Origin: Palleniella muris | GTDB lineage: Bacteria; Bacteroidota; Bacteroidia; Bacteroidales; Bacteroidaceae | Assembly: GCF_004792655.1 (NCBI RefSeq) | Contig: NZ_SRZC01000013.1 | Span: 1 to 64,000, forward strand | Length of the DNA: 64,000 nt | Reading direction: 5' to 3' | Part shown: positions 33,402 to 41,320 of the stretch, one piece after another | Layout: each line of letters opens with the position of its first letter | Position numbering within the stretch: the first letter of the stretch is position 1 | Made by a program: the position numbers and the translations under genes | The notes under the pieces: generated by a model | Told to the model about the DNA's origin: nothing | Databases searched by the model: none | The model's input: the letters and a program-made list of their open reading frames with translations, nothing else

Positions 33402-33440
33402 CAAATATACATCTCTTTTCTGGAAAAATGACTAACTTTG
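33402..33440. promoter_or_regulatory. Divergent -7 boxes for tonB and porQ
   Basis: TATATTTG on the minus strand (33402-33409) serves tonB, and TAACTTTG on the plus strand (33433-33440) serves porQ. Both match TAnnTTTG. The promoters lie back to back within about 40 bp and may share regulatory sites. Confidence 0.6.
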
Positions 33441-33462
33441 CTGATAAATTATAAATATTTAT

Positions 33463-34413
33463 ATGAAGAGAACGCTTTCCACTTGTCTTTTCCTCATTTT
33501 GACCGCAAACCTATGGTCTCAGGACGAGAGTCGGACAGAATATAATTTCCTTCGTCTTCCGGTTAGCGCTCACGCGGCAGCTCTTGGAGGCGACAACATC
33601 ACGATACCTGATGATGACCTGATGATGATGTTCCAAAACCCTTCACTAATCATAGGAGCCACACCAAAAACGGTCGGACTGCAATACATGAACTATATGA
33701 GTGGATGCCATAACGCCTCTGCAGCCTTTAATATGGTGTTCAAAGAAAAGTGGAATGTGGGAATTGGAGTGCAATATATGGGGTACGGCTCCATGCAACA
33801 CAGAGACGAATACAATAACGACCTTGGCACGTTTTCTGCTACAGACATTGCTTTGAGCGGGGTGCTTGGATATGAACTAATGGAAAACCTTGCCGGTGGC
33901 ATTGCTGCAAAAATGGTATATGGCAATATCTCTTCATACACATCACTTGCCGTTGCCGTCGACCTTGGATTAAACTACTATCTTCCGGATGTGGAATGGT
34001 CATTTAGCCTCGTTGTAAAAAATCTTGGAGGACAGATAAAAGCGTATGATAATAATTATGAGAAAATGCCTCTTGACATACAACTTGGTGTCAGCAAGCA
34101 ATTGGGCACATCACCACTGAGGCTTTCCGCAACTCTTGTTGACTTGAATCACCTTAATTACAAAATTATCAATCACTTAAGTATTGGTGCTGAAGCCCTG
34201 CTCTCAGAACAGTTTTATGTTGCGGGAGGATATAGCTTCCGTCGTGCAGACGAGATGAAGACCATTGACAGCGAGGGGAACTCTTCAGCCCATTCTGCCG
34301 GTCTGTCTATTGGAGCAGGCATAAACCTTGAACGATTCAGACTGAACTTGTCATACGCAAAATATCATGTATCATCATCAAGCATCATCGCAAACATAGC
34401 TTTCATACTATAA
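33463..34413 (+). CDS. porQ: Type IX secretion system protein PorQ
   Basis: This 316-residue outer-membrane protein has a signal peptide (LSTCLFLILTANLWSQ). The family-typical start of the mature protein is YNFLRLPVSAHAAALGGDNIT. It resembles PorV/PorQ beta-barrels, with repeated amphipathic strands and a final aromatic-poor strand (SIIANIAFIL). PorQ is part of the T9SS attachment complex. The neighbour directly downstream is cmk, the same order as in Porphyromonas. The gene is intact and has its own TAACTTTG promoter. Confidence 0.92.
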   Translation: MKRTLSTCLFLILTANLWSQDESRTEYNFLRLPVSAHAAALGGDNITIPDDDLMMMFQNPSLIIGATPKTVGLQYMNYMSGCHNASAAFNMVFKEKWNVGIGVQYMGYGSMQHRDEYNNDLGTFSATDIALSGVLGYELMENLAGGIAAKMVYGNISSYTSLAVAVDLGLNYYLPDVEWSFSLVVKNLGGQIKAYDNNYEKMPLDIQLGVSKQLGTSPLRLSATLVDLNHLNYKIINHLSIGAEALLSEQFYVAGGYSFRRADEMKTIDSEGNSSAHSAGLSIGAGINLERFRLNLSYAKYHVSSSSIIANIAFIL

Positions 34414-34443
34414 AAATATAACAAACAAATCTTATAATAATAT

Positions 34444-35136
34444 ATGAAAAAGATTACCATAGCCATAGACGGTCACTCTTCCTGTGGCAAAAGCACAATG
34501 GCAAAGCAGTTGGCTAAAGAACTCGGATATATCTATGTAGACACAGGTGCCATGTATCGCACGGTAGCATTGTATGCTATGCGCAACAATCTGATAAGCA
34601 TGGATAATAAGGTTGACATGGACCAACTTTGCAACCAAATGCCACAGATTAACATTTCGTTCAAACTCAACGCAACAACAGGATGCCCTGACACTTATCT
34701 TAATGAAGAGCGTGTAGAGGATGAAATCAGAAGTATTAAGGTCAGCAAGCATGTCTCCCCTATTGCCGCCATCCCATTTGTCCGAGAAGCAATGGTGAAC
34801 AAGCAGAGAGAAATGGGTAAAGGAAAAGGTATTGTCATGGATGGCAGGGATATTGGCACTACGGTGTTCCCCAATGCCGAACTGAAAGTTTTTGTCACAG
34901 CGTCGGCGGAGGTTCGCGCCAAACGCAGATATGATGAACTGCAAAAGAAAGGTATGCCGGCAGATTATGACGAAATACTGAAAAATGTCAAGGAGCGTGA
35001 CCACATGGACTCCAATCGTGAAGTGTCTCCACTAAAACCGGCCGAGGACGCCATCCTTCTTGACAATAGTAATATGTCAATTCCAGAGCAGCAGGAATGG
35101 CTACTGGAAAAAGCGAAAGCATTACTTGAAGATTAA
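34444..35136 (+). CDS. cmk: Cytidylate kinase
   Basis: This 230-residue NMP kinase phosphorylates CMP and dCMP. The P-loop is [18 protein letters not shown], followed by [12 protein letters not shown] and [23 protein letters not shown], all typical of Cmk. The Arg-rich catalytic segment [13 protein letters not shown] and the [21 protein letters not shown] region near the end are complete. It is the normal length for the enzyme and 30 bp after porQ. Confidence 0.96.
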   Translation: MKKITIAIDGHSSCGKSTMAKQLAKELGYIYVDTGAMYRTVALYAMRNNLISMDNKVDMDQLCNQMPQINISFKLNATTGCPDTYLNEERVEDEIRSIKVSKHVSPIAAIPFVREAMVNKQREMGKGKGIVMDGRDIGTTVFPNAELKVFVTASAEVRAKRRYDELQKKGMPADYDEILKNVKERDHMDSNREVSPLKPAEDAILLDNSNMSIPEQQEWLLEKAKALLED

Positions 35137-35450
35137 AATCGCAAAGAGGTTCAAAAATGCTCTTATGGATTGCTCATAATGTATCTGTCAACAATATGAG
35201 TAATCCAGATACATTATTTAAAATGTCATCTATTTGATGATTGCGAATCTGCAAATGGCAACTAATATTTACTTGCAAGTTTTTGCAAAAACAATCATCA
35301 AAAGCCCCGGATAATCATCAAAAAACTAATATTTGCAGCATTTTAACGTTTTTTTTATTGATTTTAACCGGAAAATTTGGAGGTATTAAGAAAAAACAAT
35401 AATTTTGCAGAAGATATGATTAATTTCTTATTCCTTAATAAATATCAAAA
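35137..35450. other. Spacer between cmk and ompA with interleaved inverted repeats
   Basis: There is no gene in this 314-bp stretch. It holds two interleaved inverted-repeat pairs (35166-35214) with pseudoknot topology and the ompA promoter, with -33 TTTG at 35376-35379 and -7 TAATTTTG at 35400-35407. Confidence 0.6.
35376..35407 (+). promoter_or_regulatory. Promoter of the OmpA-family gene
   Basis: TTTG at 35376-35379 and TAATTTTG at 35400-35407 match both halves of the Bacteroidetes promoter (-33 TTTG, -7 TAnnTTTG) at a 20-bp spacing. The coding start follows 44 bp later at 35451. Confidence 0.7.
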
Positions 35451-36644
35451 ATGAAAAAGAGTCTATTTATTGCAGTCTTTAGTATAGTTGCAATGGCTGC
35501 AAATGCACAAAACAATGAACACGGTTTTTATGGCAACAAGTTTTTTGACAACTGGTACATTGGCGTAAATGGTGGTGCATCAACAAAAACAACAAACCAG
35601 CCTGACAAATTCAGCGTAAACGGAAATGCAGGTCTCCGCATTGGAAAATGGCTGACCCCTTCTTTCGGTCTTGCATTAGAAGGAAACTATTATTTTTCCA
35701 CTAAAGCAAATGGTAAGAGTGTTGGTCAGTATATCAACGAGATGTATGGTGAGAACTTAGAAAAAGAGAACACACGTTACTGGACAGCAGGAGTTTTGGG
35801 TTCATTAAACATCAGCAACTGCTTCTGGGGATATTTGGGACAACCACGCAAGTTTGATATACATGTCATAACAGGTATTTATTGGGGACAGAATACAACT
35901 AAGAATGGAACTGTAAAGAACATGATAAACCACAAGATTGGTTTGGATTTCAATTACAATTTCGGCAAAAACCGTGAATGGTCTGTATATGCAGAGCCTG
36001 CTATCATCTACAATATCGCAGGTGTCAACTCTGATCCTTATTCACAGGGCTTCCAAAGCGTGAAATACCATAGCAATTCTTCATTCTTGCAGCTCAACGT
36101 AGGTGTGAACTACAAGTTCAAGACTTCAAATGGTTCACACAATTTCCTCATTGTAGAGCCATGTGACCAGAACGAGATTGACGCTCTGAATAACGAAATC
36201 AACAGTCTCCGTGCAAAAAATGTTGCAGACAATGACGAAATCCAGAAACTCAGGAACGAGATTGCAAATCTGAAAAAAGCTCTTGAAGATTGTGAAAAAG
36301 CACCAAAGACAGTTATCAATGAGCCAAGTCTGCCGGCTGTATTCTATCAGCTCGACAAATCTGTAATAACTCCTGAGCAGGCTAACAATGTAGCGATTGC
36401 AGCAAAGATGATGCAGAATCACCCTGAACTTAAAATACAAATCAAGGGCTATGCATCTCCGGAAGGTCCACATGACAACAACATGAACCTTAGTGTACGC
36501 CGTGCAAATGCAGTCAAGGACATGCTCGTGAAGAAATATGGCATTGATCCAAATCGCATCACAGCTGAGGGTTGCGGTGAAACAGACAAGCTGTTCGAAG
36601 TATACGAGTTCAACCGTGTTGCAATGCTTTATATTGAAAAATAA
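35451..36644 (+). CDS. OmpA-family outer-membrane protein
   Basis: This 397-residue protein has a signal peptide (LFIAVFSIVAMAANAQ) and an N-terminal beta-barrel (WYIGVNGGASTKT ... LQLNVGVNYKFKTS). A coiled-coil linker at about 240-280 (LNNEINSLRAKNVADNDE) precedes a C-terminal OmpA peptidoglycan-binding domain (IQIKGYASPEGPHDNNMNLS, RRANAVKDMLVKKYG). It anchors the outer membrane to the cell wall and is probably abundant, judging from its complete promoter and strong terminator. It has family-typical length and is monocistronic. Confidence 0.94.
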   Translation: MKKSLFIAVFSIVAMAANAQNNEHGFYGNKFFDNWYIGVNGGASTKTTNQPDKFSVNGNAGLRIGKWLTPSFGLALEGNYYFSTKANGKSVGQYINEMYGENLEKENTRYWTAGVLGSLNISNCFWGYLGQPRKFDIHVITGIYWGQNTTKNGTVKNMINHKIGLDFNYNFGKNREWSVYAEPAIIYNIAGVNSDPYSQGFQSVKYHSNSSFLQLNVGVNYKFKTSNGSHNFLIVEPCDQNEIDALNNEINSLRAKNVADNDEIQKLRNEIANLKKALEDCEKAPKTVINEPSLPAVFYQLDKSVITPEQANNVAIAAKMMQNHPELKIQIKGYASPEGPHDNNMNLSVRRANAVKDMLVKKYGIDPNRITAEGCGETDKLFEVYEFNRVAMLYIEK

Positions 36645-36691
36645 AACAACAATCAATTCACGCAACTATTTTATCTAATAGTTCTTTGAAT

Positions 36692-36748
36692 AAAAAATAT
36701 CGCCACTACTGACAAGTGCATACTTATTGGTAGTGGCGATATTTTTTA
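36692..36748 (+). terminator. Terminator after the ompA gene
   Basis: A stem of AAATATCGCCACTAC with GTAGTGGCGATATTT and a 20-nt loop is followed by TTTT. It lies 50 bp after the OmpA stop. Confidence 0.85.
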
Positions 36749-36834
36749 TAGCTTAGGTTATATATAATGTTTGAAAGCATATCATTGCTCAGACAAACAA
36801 AAAAAACTGGCACAAGCATATCAAAGCCAATTGT

Positions 36835-37410
36835 TCAAGGCATATTACCTTTAACTTTCCGCTTTGCACAGGCAATACTCGGTGGCAGAACAGCCGGCAA
36901 CATATCCAACATGTTGAGCAGTTCTGCATAAAGTTCTGGATAAGGCTTGCACATCTTTGCTGCAAGATATATCATAAAAGCACGGCTACTGGGGCTCTCT
37001 TTCTCGTCACACAGATGTCCCAGACAATAATCAAGCAAATCTATACGTGGATTGTTATCTACAGGAAAATCAAGTAACAAAGAAAGAATCATCTTACGGC
37101 GGAAGGGCAAATCACACATGGCAAGGTCAGTCAATTCATCCCGATATGGCAAAAGCAACCTTGTACGAGTTTTCCTATCCATATTGTTCAATACCCATGC
37201 AGCATTCATCCGCACACGCTTATCAGAAGAATGCTGCAGCCAGTCCATAAGTAGCTTTATTTCAGCACCATCACACGACAATTCTTCTGCAATCTGCCTA
37301 ACCTTTCCAATTGCATATCTGCCAGAAAAATCATTTTCATTCATCATTTCTTCTTGGTTCTTTTCTTTGGGAAATATTACTGCCCGCAAAAACTTATTGA
37401 TTCCCCACAA
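36835..37410 (-). CDS. HEAT-like helical protein of unknown function
   Basis: This 191-residue protein starts at 37410, or perhaps at the internal ATG 37347 (MNENDFSGRYA). It consists of short amphipathic helices of HEAT type (LMDWLQHSSDKRVRMNAAWVL, LPFRRKMILSLLLDFPV, AFMIYLAAKMCKPYPELYAEL). No enzymatic motif is seen. Similar proteins exist in Bacteroidales, but I do not recognise a named family. It lies between ompA and gldE with gaps on both sides, so it seems to be transcribed alone. Confidence 0.7.
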   Translation of the reverse strand: MWGINKFLRAVIFPKEKNQEEMMNENDFSGRYAIGKVRQIAEELSCDGAEIKLLMDWLQHSSDKRVRMNAAWVLNNMDRKTRTRLLLPYRDELTDLAMCDLPFRRKMILSLLLDFPVDNNPRIDLLDYCLGHLCDEKESPSSRAFMIYLAAKMCKPYPELYAELLNMLDMLPAVLPPSIACAKRKVKGNMP

Positions 37411-37507
37411 AGATGGTTGACTTCCGATTTAGAAATTCAGCCCATGATTACTTTGCATTACCATACAACAAATGTAATCACGAGCAATTCTATTGAACGT
37501 AACAGCA

Positions 37508-38830
37508 TTATGCATTGTCCGCCATAATCATCAGCTTGACTTTGGAAATACGCCTGCCCTCCAATTCAAGAACCTCAAAAGAGTAGTTCTTATATGCCAA
37601 TTTTTCATGAAGCACAGGGAAATCACCTTTCAGTTCCAAAAGCATGCCTGCTATGGTGCCATTGTCACCACTTGCCTCGTCAAACTCATCATCATCGACA
37701 TCAAGAATCTTCACAAGGTCTGTTATCAATGTTTTTCCTTCAAATACATATATACCATTGGCAATCTGCACGTACGAACGTTTTTCATCATCAAACTCGT
37801 CATTAATCTCGCCTACAATCTCTTCAAGAATGTCTTCAAGAGTAACTATTCCTGATGTTCCTCCAAACTCGTCCACCACAATGGCTATATGCACTTTGTT
37901 CTTTTGGAAATCACGCAGCAAATCATCAATTTTCTTTGTCTCAGGAACAAAATAAGGCGGTCGGATAAGCGACTGCCAACGGAATGTCGACGGTTTGGAG
38001 AGATGTGGCAGCAAATCTTTGATGTATAGCACGCCACAGATATTATCCTCGCTTCCCTGATAGACAGGGATGCGACTGTAATTATTCTCAATAACACATT
38101 TCAGCACATCGGCATACGAGCTCTGAATCTCCAAATCCACAATGTCCTGACGGCTGGTCATGACCTCTTTTGCCATCTCATCACCAAAGCGGACAATACC
38201 TTGGAGAATCCTTTCCTCCTCACGAATGTCATCCTTGTCCGTAAGTTCCAACGCTTGTTCCAATTCATCCACACTAAGGACATAATTATCCTTTTGCACA
38301 ACTTTGGAAGCCAAAAAGCCTGTGGACATCAGTATAGACTCCAACGGCCAGAATACAGTCCGGCATGTCATCACCGCTCCGCATATCCTACGGCAAAATG
38401 CCAACGGATTCTGACGGCTGTATACTTTCGGAAGAATCTCACCAAAGAGCAATAATATAAATGTCAGCAGTACTGTAACACAGAGGATTTCAAGCCATAC
38501 GACACCACCGAAATCAACAATATGTGTGAAAATATAGTTACACAGCATAACTATAGTCACATTGACAAGATTGTTGACAATCAATATTGTAGCCAAAGTG
38601 CGCTCGGAATCCTCACGCAAATATTTGATGGTCGCATCAGTGCTGGAATGTTCCGGGGCGAGTTCTGAAAGTTCATTCGGTGAAAGAGAGAAAAAAGCTA
38701 TCTCCGAGCCACTCGCCAACCCGGAAAAGAAGATAAGAACAAGTGTCAGCACGAAAGCAAAAACAACACCAACTGTTGGTGTTATGAAATGCACTTGCCC
38801 TAATGATTGTAATATAATGTCCAAGTCCAT
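37508..38830 (-). CDS. gldE: GldE-like CNNM/CBS/CorC membrane protein
   Basis: This 440-residue protein is homologous to GldE and hemolysin C-type transporters. The N-terminal DUF21 membrane domain has several helices (VFAFVLTLVLIFFSGLASGSE, LEILCVTVLLTFILLLFGE). Two CBS domains follow at about 200-325 and a CorC_HlyC domain at the end (ANGIYVFEGKTLITDLVKI). GldE was found as a gliding-motility protein in Flavobacterium, where its gene also follows ssb. Here gldE starts immediately after ssb with no gap, so cotranscription is likely. The role in a non-gliding host is open. Confidence 0.9.
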   Translation of the reverse strand: MDLDIILQSLGQVHFITPTVGVVFAFVLTLVLIFFSGLASGSEIAFFSLSPNELSELAPEHSSTDATIKYLREDSERTLATILIVNNLVNVTIVMLCNYIFTHIVDFGGVVWLEILCVTVLLTFILLLFGEILPKVYSRQNPLAFCRRICGAVMTCRTVFWPLESILMSTGFLASKVVQKDNYVLSVDELEQALELTDKDDIREEERILQGIVRFGDEMAKEVMTSRQDIVDLEIQSSYADVLKCVIENNYSRIPVYQGSEDNICGVLYIKDLLPHLSKPSTFRWQSLIRPPYFVPETKKIDDLLRDFQKNKVHIAIVVDEFGGTSGIVTLEDILEEIVGEINDEFDDEKRSYVQIANGIYVFEGKTLITDLVKILDVDDDEFDEASGDNGTIAGMLLELKGDFPVLHEKLAYKNYSFEVLELEGRRISKVKLMIMADNA

Positions 38831-39232
38831 CTAAAATGGAATTTCAATGTTATCTTTTTCCTGTCCCATGGCAGCAGGCTGCGTCTGCCCAGTATTCTCA
38901 GACTTCCTTGGTGACAGCATTTCCATATTATCAACAAGAATATCGGTTACAAGCTGACGCACTCCACGCTTGTCCTCCATAGTACTGTATCTGATACGCC
39001 CTTCTATATATAGCTTGTCGCCTTTATGAACGTAGCGCTCCACAACCTTTGCCAGTCCCTTGCTGAAAGTAAGTGAATGCCAATCCGTTCGGTCAGGAAC
39101 CTGAGTTCCGTTGGGGAGAGTGTAGCCACGTTCTGTTGTAGCAAGCCTGACATGAGCCACGGCTTGGTCTGCCGCATAATACCTGACATCAGGCTCCTTT
39201 CCCACATTACCTATAAGCATCACCTTATTCAT
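38831..39232 (-). CDS. ssb: Single-stranded DNA-binding protein
   Basis: This 133-residue OB-fold protein (MNKVMLIGNVGKEPDVRY..., DRTDWHSLTFSKGLAKVVERYVHKGDKLYIEGRIRY) ends with a flexible acidic tail DNIEIPF, the family's partner-binding tip. It coats single-stranded DNA in replication and repair. It is slightly short but complete. Its 5' end overlaps the upstream 206-residue gene by 8 nt, and gldE follows directly. Confidence 0.97.
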   Translation of the reverse strand: MNKVMLIGNVGKEPDVRYYAADQAVAHVRLATTERGYTLPNGTQVPDRTDWHSLTFSKGLAKVVERYVHKGDKLYIEGRIRYSTMEDKRGVRQLVTDILVDNMEMLSPRKSENTGQTQPAAMGQEKDNIEIPF

Positions 39233-39845
39233 TGTACTCTATGGGTAAAGGTTTGCATTCACCAAGGAACTTGTACCTGAAATTCTTGCCTTTGGCTGAC
39301 GGGAACTGGCTGCGTCCATCAACACGCGAATACAGATGGTCAACAATGCGATTATAGCAATCCATACCGGACATAGCCTTGCATCGTGCTACGAAATGCG
39401 TATCACGGTATTCGCTCTTGCCTGTGGACGGATTGGTCACGACACGCTTGAAATCAAGGCTGCCTTCATACCAGCCGAAATGCTCCTTCTGCAAAGAATA
39501 GACTGCCGATTCAACATTATGCACATTGGCATTCCTATAGTCATTATACCCCTGACCATAGAAAGAGTTATGCATGCTGCCTTCATTTGCCTGTGACACA
39601 GATTTTTTGCGATAGTCCTTGAATGCCTGCATCGTGTCCGCATCAGTCTTTATCATAATAAAATAGACCTTTGGACGCACTTTGTAGCGTTTAGGGAAAC
39701 GGTTGTCACTTTCGTAATACTCACGTATATCCGAGGCTATGCGCTCATTCATACATATCTCGTCTATACCATACAGAAAAGAGATAGCGTCATCGGCATT
39801 GGTCACCAATATTTCGCTATCAAAATATCTTACATATAAATTCAT
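39225..39845 (-). CDS. Conserved hypothetical protein upstream of ssb
   Basis: The protein has 206 residues from ATG 39845 (MNLYVRYFDSEILVTNADDA). The longer frame to 39932 would run through a tRNA gene. It is polar and basic with many Tyr/Asn, including HNSFYGQGYNDYRNANVHN and EYRDTHFVARCKAMSGMDCYNR. No signal peptide or transmembrane helix is visible and I do not recognise the family. The 8-nt overlap with ssb suggests translational coupling and a possible DNA-metabolism link, which is inference only. Confidence 0.75.
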   Translation of the reverse strand: MNLYVRYFDSEILVTNADDAISFLYGIDEICMNERIASDIREYYESDNRFPKRYKVRPKVYFIMIKTDADTMQAFKDYRKKSVSQANEGSMHNSFYGQGYNDYRNANVHNVESAVYSLQKEHFGWYEGSLDFKRVVTNPSTGKSEYRDTHFVARCKAMSGMDCYNRIVDHLYSRVDGRSQFPSAKGKNFRYKFLGECKPLPIEYNE

Positions 39846-39891
39846 TAGTGATGTCGTGTTTTTTCTTTGCTTTCCTTTAAAGAAAAGAAGA

Positions 39892-39963
39892 GCGGAAAAC
39901 GAGACTCGAACTCGCGACCCCAACCTTGGCAAGGTTGTGCTCTACCAACTGAGCTATTTCCGC
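39892..39963 (-). tRNA. tRNA-Gly(GCC), copy 1
   Basis: This is a 72-nt cloverleaf on the minus strand starting GCGGAAATAGCTCAGTTGG. Its anticodon loop CTTGCCAA places GCC. The T-arm GTTCGAGTC is typical. It is identical to the copy at 40267-40338. No CCA is encoded. Confidence 0.97.
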
Positions 39964-40008
39964 AAAAAAATACGGAGGTTAAATCCGCATTCTGATAAGA
40001 TTCTTGAG

Positions 40009-40095
40009 TGGTGAAGAGGAGGAGACTCGAACTCCCACGTCACGATTGACACTACCCCCTCAAAGTAGCGCGTCTACCAATTCCGCCACCTCTCC
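40009..40095 (-). tRNA. tRNA-Leu(GAG)
   Basis: This type II tRNA on the minus strand starts GGAGAGGTGGCGGAATTGG, with a long variable arm. Its anticodon loop TTGAGGG is flanked by CTACT/GGTAG pairing, giving GAG. The 3' end encodes CCA (40009-40011). Confidence 0.95.
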
Positions 40096-40134
40096 AGCAT
40101 ATCTCAAAATCACAGAATACTCTGCAATATTGTG

Positions 40135-40216
40135 TGCCCAGAACAGGACTCGAACCTGCACGCATCGCTGCACACGCACCTGAAACGTGCGCGTCTACCA
40201 ATTCCGCCACCTGGGC
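40135..40216 (-). tRNA. tRNA-Leu(CAG)
   Basis: This type II tRNA on the minus strand starts GCCCAGGTGGCGGAATTGG. The anticodon loop TTCAGGT lies between CACGT and GCGTG, giving CAG. A long variable arm is present and the acceptor pairs with TCTGGGC. No CCA is encoded. Confidence 0.95.
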
Positions 40217-40266
40217 ATTCAAACCTTTCCACTTCCACAAGAAGAAAGCCATTATTCAAGATGTGA

Positions 40267-40338
40267 GCGGAAAACGAGACTCGAACTCGCGACCCCAACC
40301 TTGGCAAGGTTGTGCTCTACCAACTGAGCTATTTCCGC
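40267..40338 (-). tRNA. tRNA-Gly(GCC), copy 2
   Basis: The sequence is identical to the tRNA-Gly at 39892-39963 (72 nt, anticodon GCC). It is the first gene of the cluster by transcription order, 44 bp after the -7 box at 40382-40389. Confidence 0.97.
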
Positions 40339-40381
40339 ATTTTCGTGTTCTTTACCAGAAGCATTTCTCCAAATGCGAGTG

Positions 40382-40389
40382 CAAAGGTA
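40382..40389 (-). promoter_or_regulatory. Promoter -7 box of the four-tRNA cluster
   Basis: On the minus strand this reads TACCTTTG. The surrounding GTACCTTTGCACTCGC is identical to the promoter of tRNA-Ser (60081-60095). Confidence 0.65.
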
Positions 40390-40711
40390 CTGATTTTTTC
40401 CGAATCCTCCAAAATATTTCAAGCATTTTTTTGCAAAAAAGCTATTTTTCCACATTACACCTTAATAATATTAATAGGCATGGCATATCATGCTTCATCC
40501 GGCACCTTGCAAGACTCACACACGAAACAGATACACCAAACCAACCTGGAGAATTAGAAAACTCATGGTCTTTTTGCCCTCCATATTTCATGCGGAAACA
40601 ATATAGAGACGACAGACAGCCTGATATCGCACGAATTTGTACACCCGTTATCTCACTGTATATCAAAACATTATCATCACAAAACAAAATCACACATACA
40701 AGAAAGCACCG

Positions 40712-40843
40712 CGAATGGTCACCTTTCGCCATTTTTTTGTAACGAATAACAGTGGATTTGCTAACCTCCCTCATTGCAAAAGGTTACTTTCCATGATGCA
40801 AGAGCTAACCTTTCACAGCACGAAAGATAACGATTGGAGACGC
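40712..40843. repeat. 22-bp tandem array B (6 units, outer ones decayed)
   Basis: Units in exact 22-bp phase start at 40712, 40734, 40756, 40778, 40800 and 40822. The clearest are AAAAGGTTACTTTCCATGATGC (40778) and AAGAGCTAACCTTTCACAGC (40800). The others keep only part of the GTTAC/GGTCACCTTT core. There are no spacers or coding sequence. It has the same design as arrays A, C and D and is flanked by a 19-bp direct repeat. Confidence 0.8.
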
Positions 40844-41236
40844 AGAGTGTCACATTTCATCTCTGAAAACTTAGTTTTTCCTATTATGATAAATAGAGAA
40901 TTAGAAAACTCATGACATTTCTTTGCTGCAAAAAGGAAGGTGTATGGATGTCTCACAACAGGCGACATTATCCTTGCAACAGCAACAAGACACAATAAAA
41001 GCACTTTGGATGAAATGATGCTTGCGTAAGTGTTGGCATGTGCCAGACACTGCCGGACTCACAGCCACGACATGAGTCGGCATGGCAGAAATTTCCAATT
41101 GAAAACACAACCTATTCTTAATGCAAACACAAGCATCTGCATCGCTTTTCCTGCCAAAAACGCACAAAAATGAGCAAAAGGACAAAAATCACATACCTTT
41201 TTCTTAAAATTATTTTGAAATAACAAAAAAAAATCA

Positions 41237-41244
41237 TACCTTTG
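41237..41244 (+). promoter_or_regulatory. Promoter -7 box of rho
   Basis: TACCTTTG matches TAnnTTTG and lies 77 bp upstream of the Rho start codon, leaving a leader long enough for the hairpin at 41256-41285. Confidence 0.6.
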
Positions 41245-41255
41245 CACAAATTTCC

Positions 41256-41285
41256 AAAGGCACATTTCCTTGACGTGCCTTTTTT
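41256..41285 (+). terminator. Terminator-like hairpin in the rho leader
   Basis: AAAGGCAC and GTGCCTTT form an 8-bp stem with an 11-nt loop, followed by a run of T. It lies just after the predicted transcription start and 35 bp before the start codon, an attenuator arrangement. Confidence 0.65.
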
Positions 41286-41320
41286 CTAAAATTCACCCGA
41301 CTTTATTCTAACAATACAAT

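Larger units (their letters stand above)
40339..41320. other. Long intergenic region upstream of rho
   Basis: There is no gene in these 982 bp. They hold the tRNA-cluster promoter, a 19-bp direct repeat (40549-40567 and 40896-40914), the 22-bp array B (40712-40843), an imperfect inverted repeat near 41058-41087, and the rho promoter with its hairpin leader (41237-41285). Confidence 0.7.

Noticed and set aside
39892..40338. Protein-coding ORFs over the tRNA cluster
   Set aside because: Frames such as MPRLGSRVRVSFSA are reverse or forward readings of tRNA genes.
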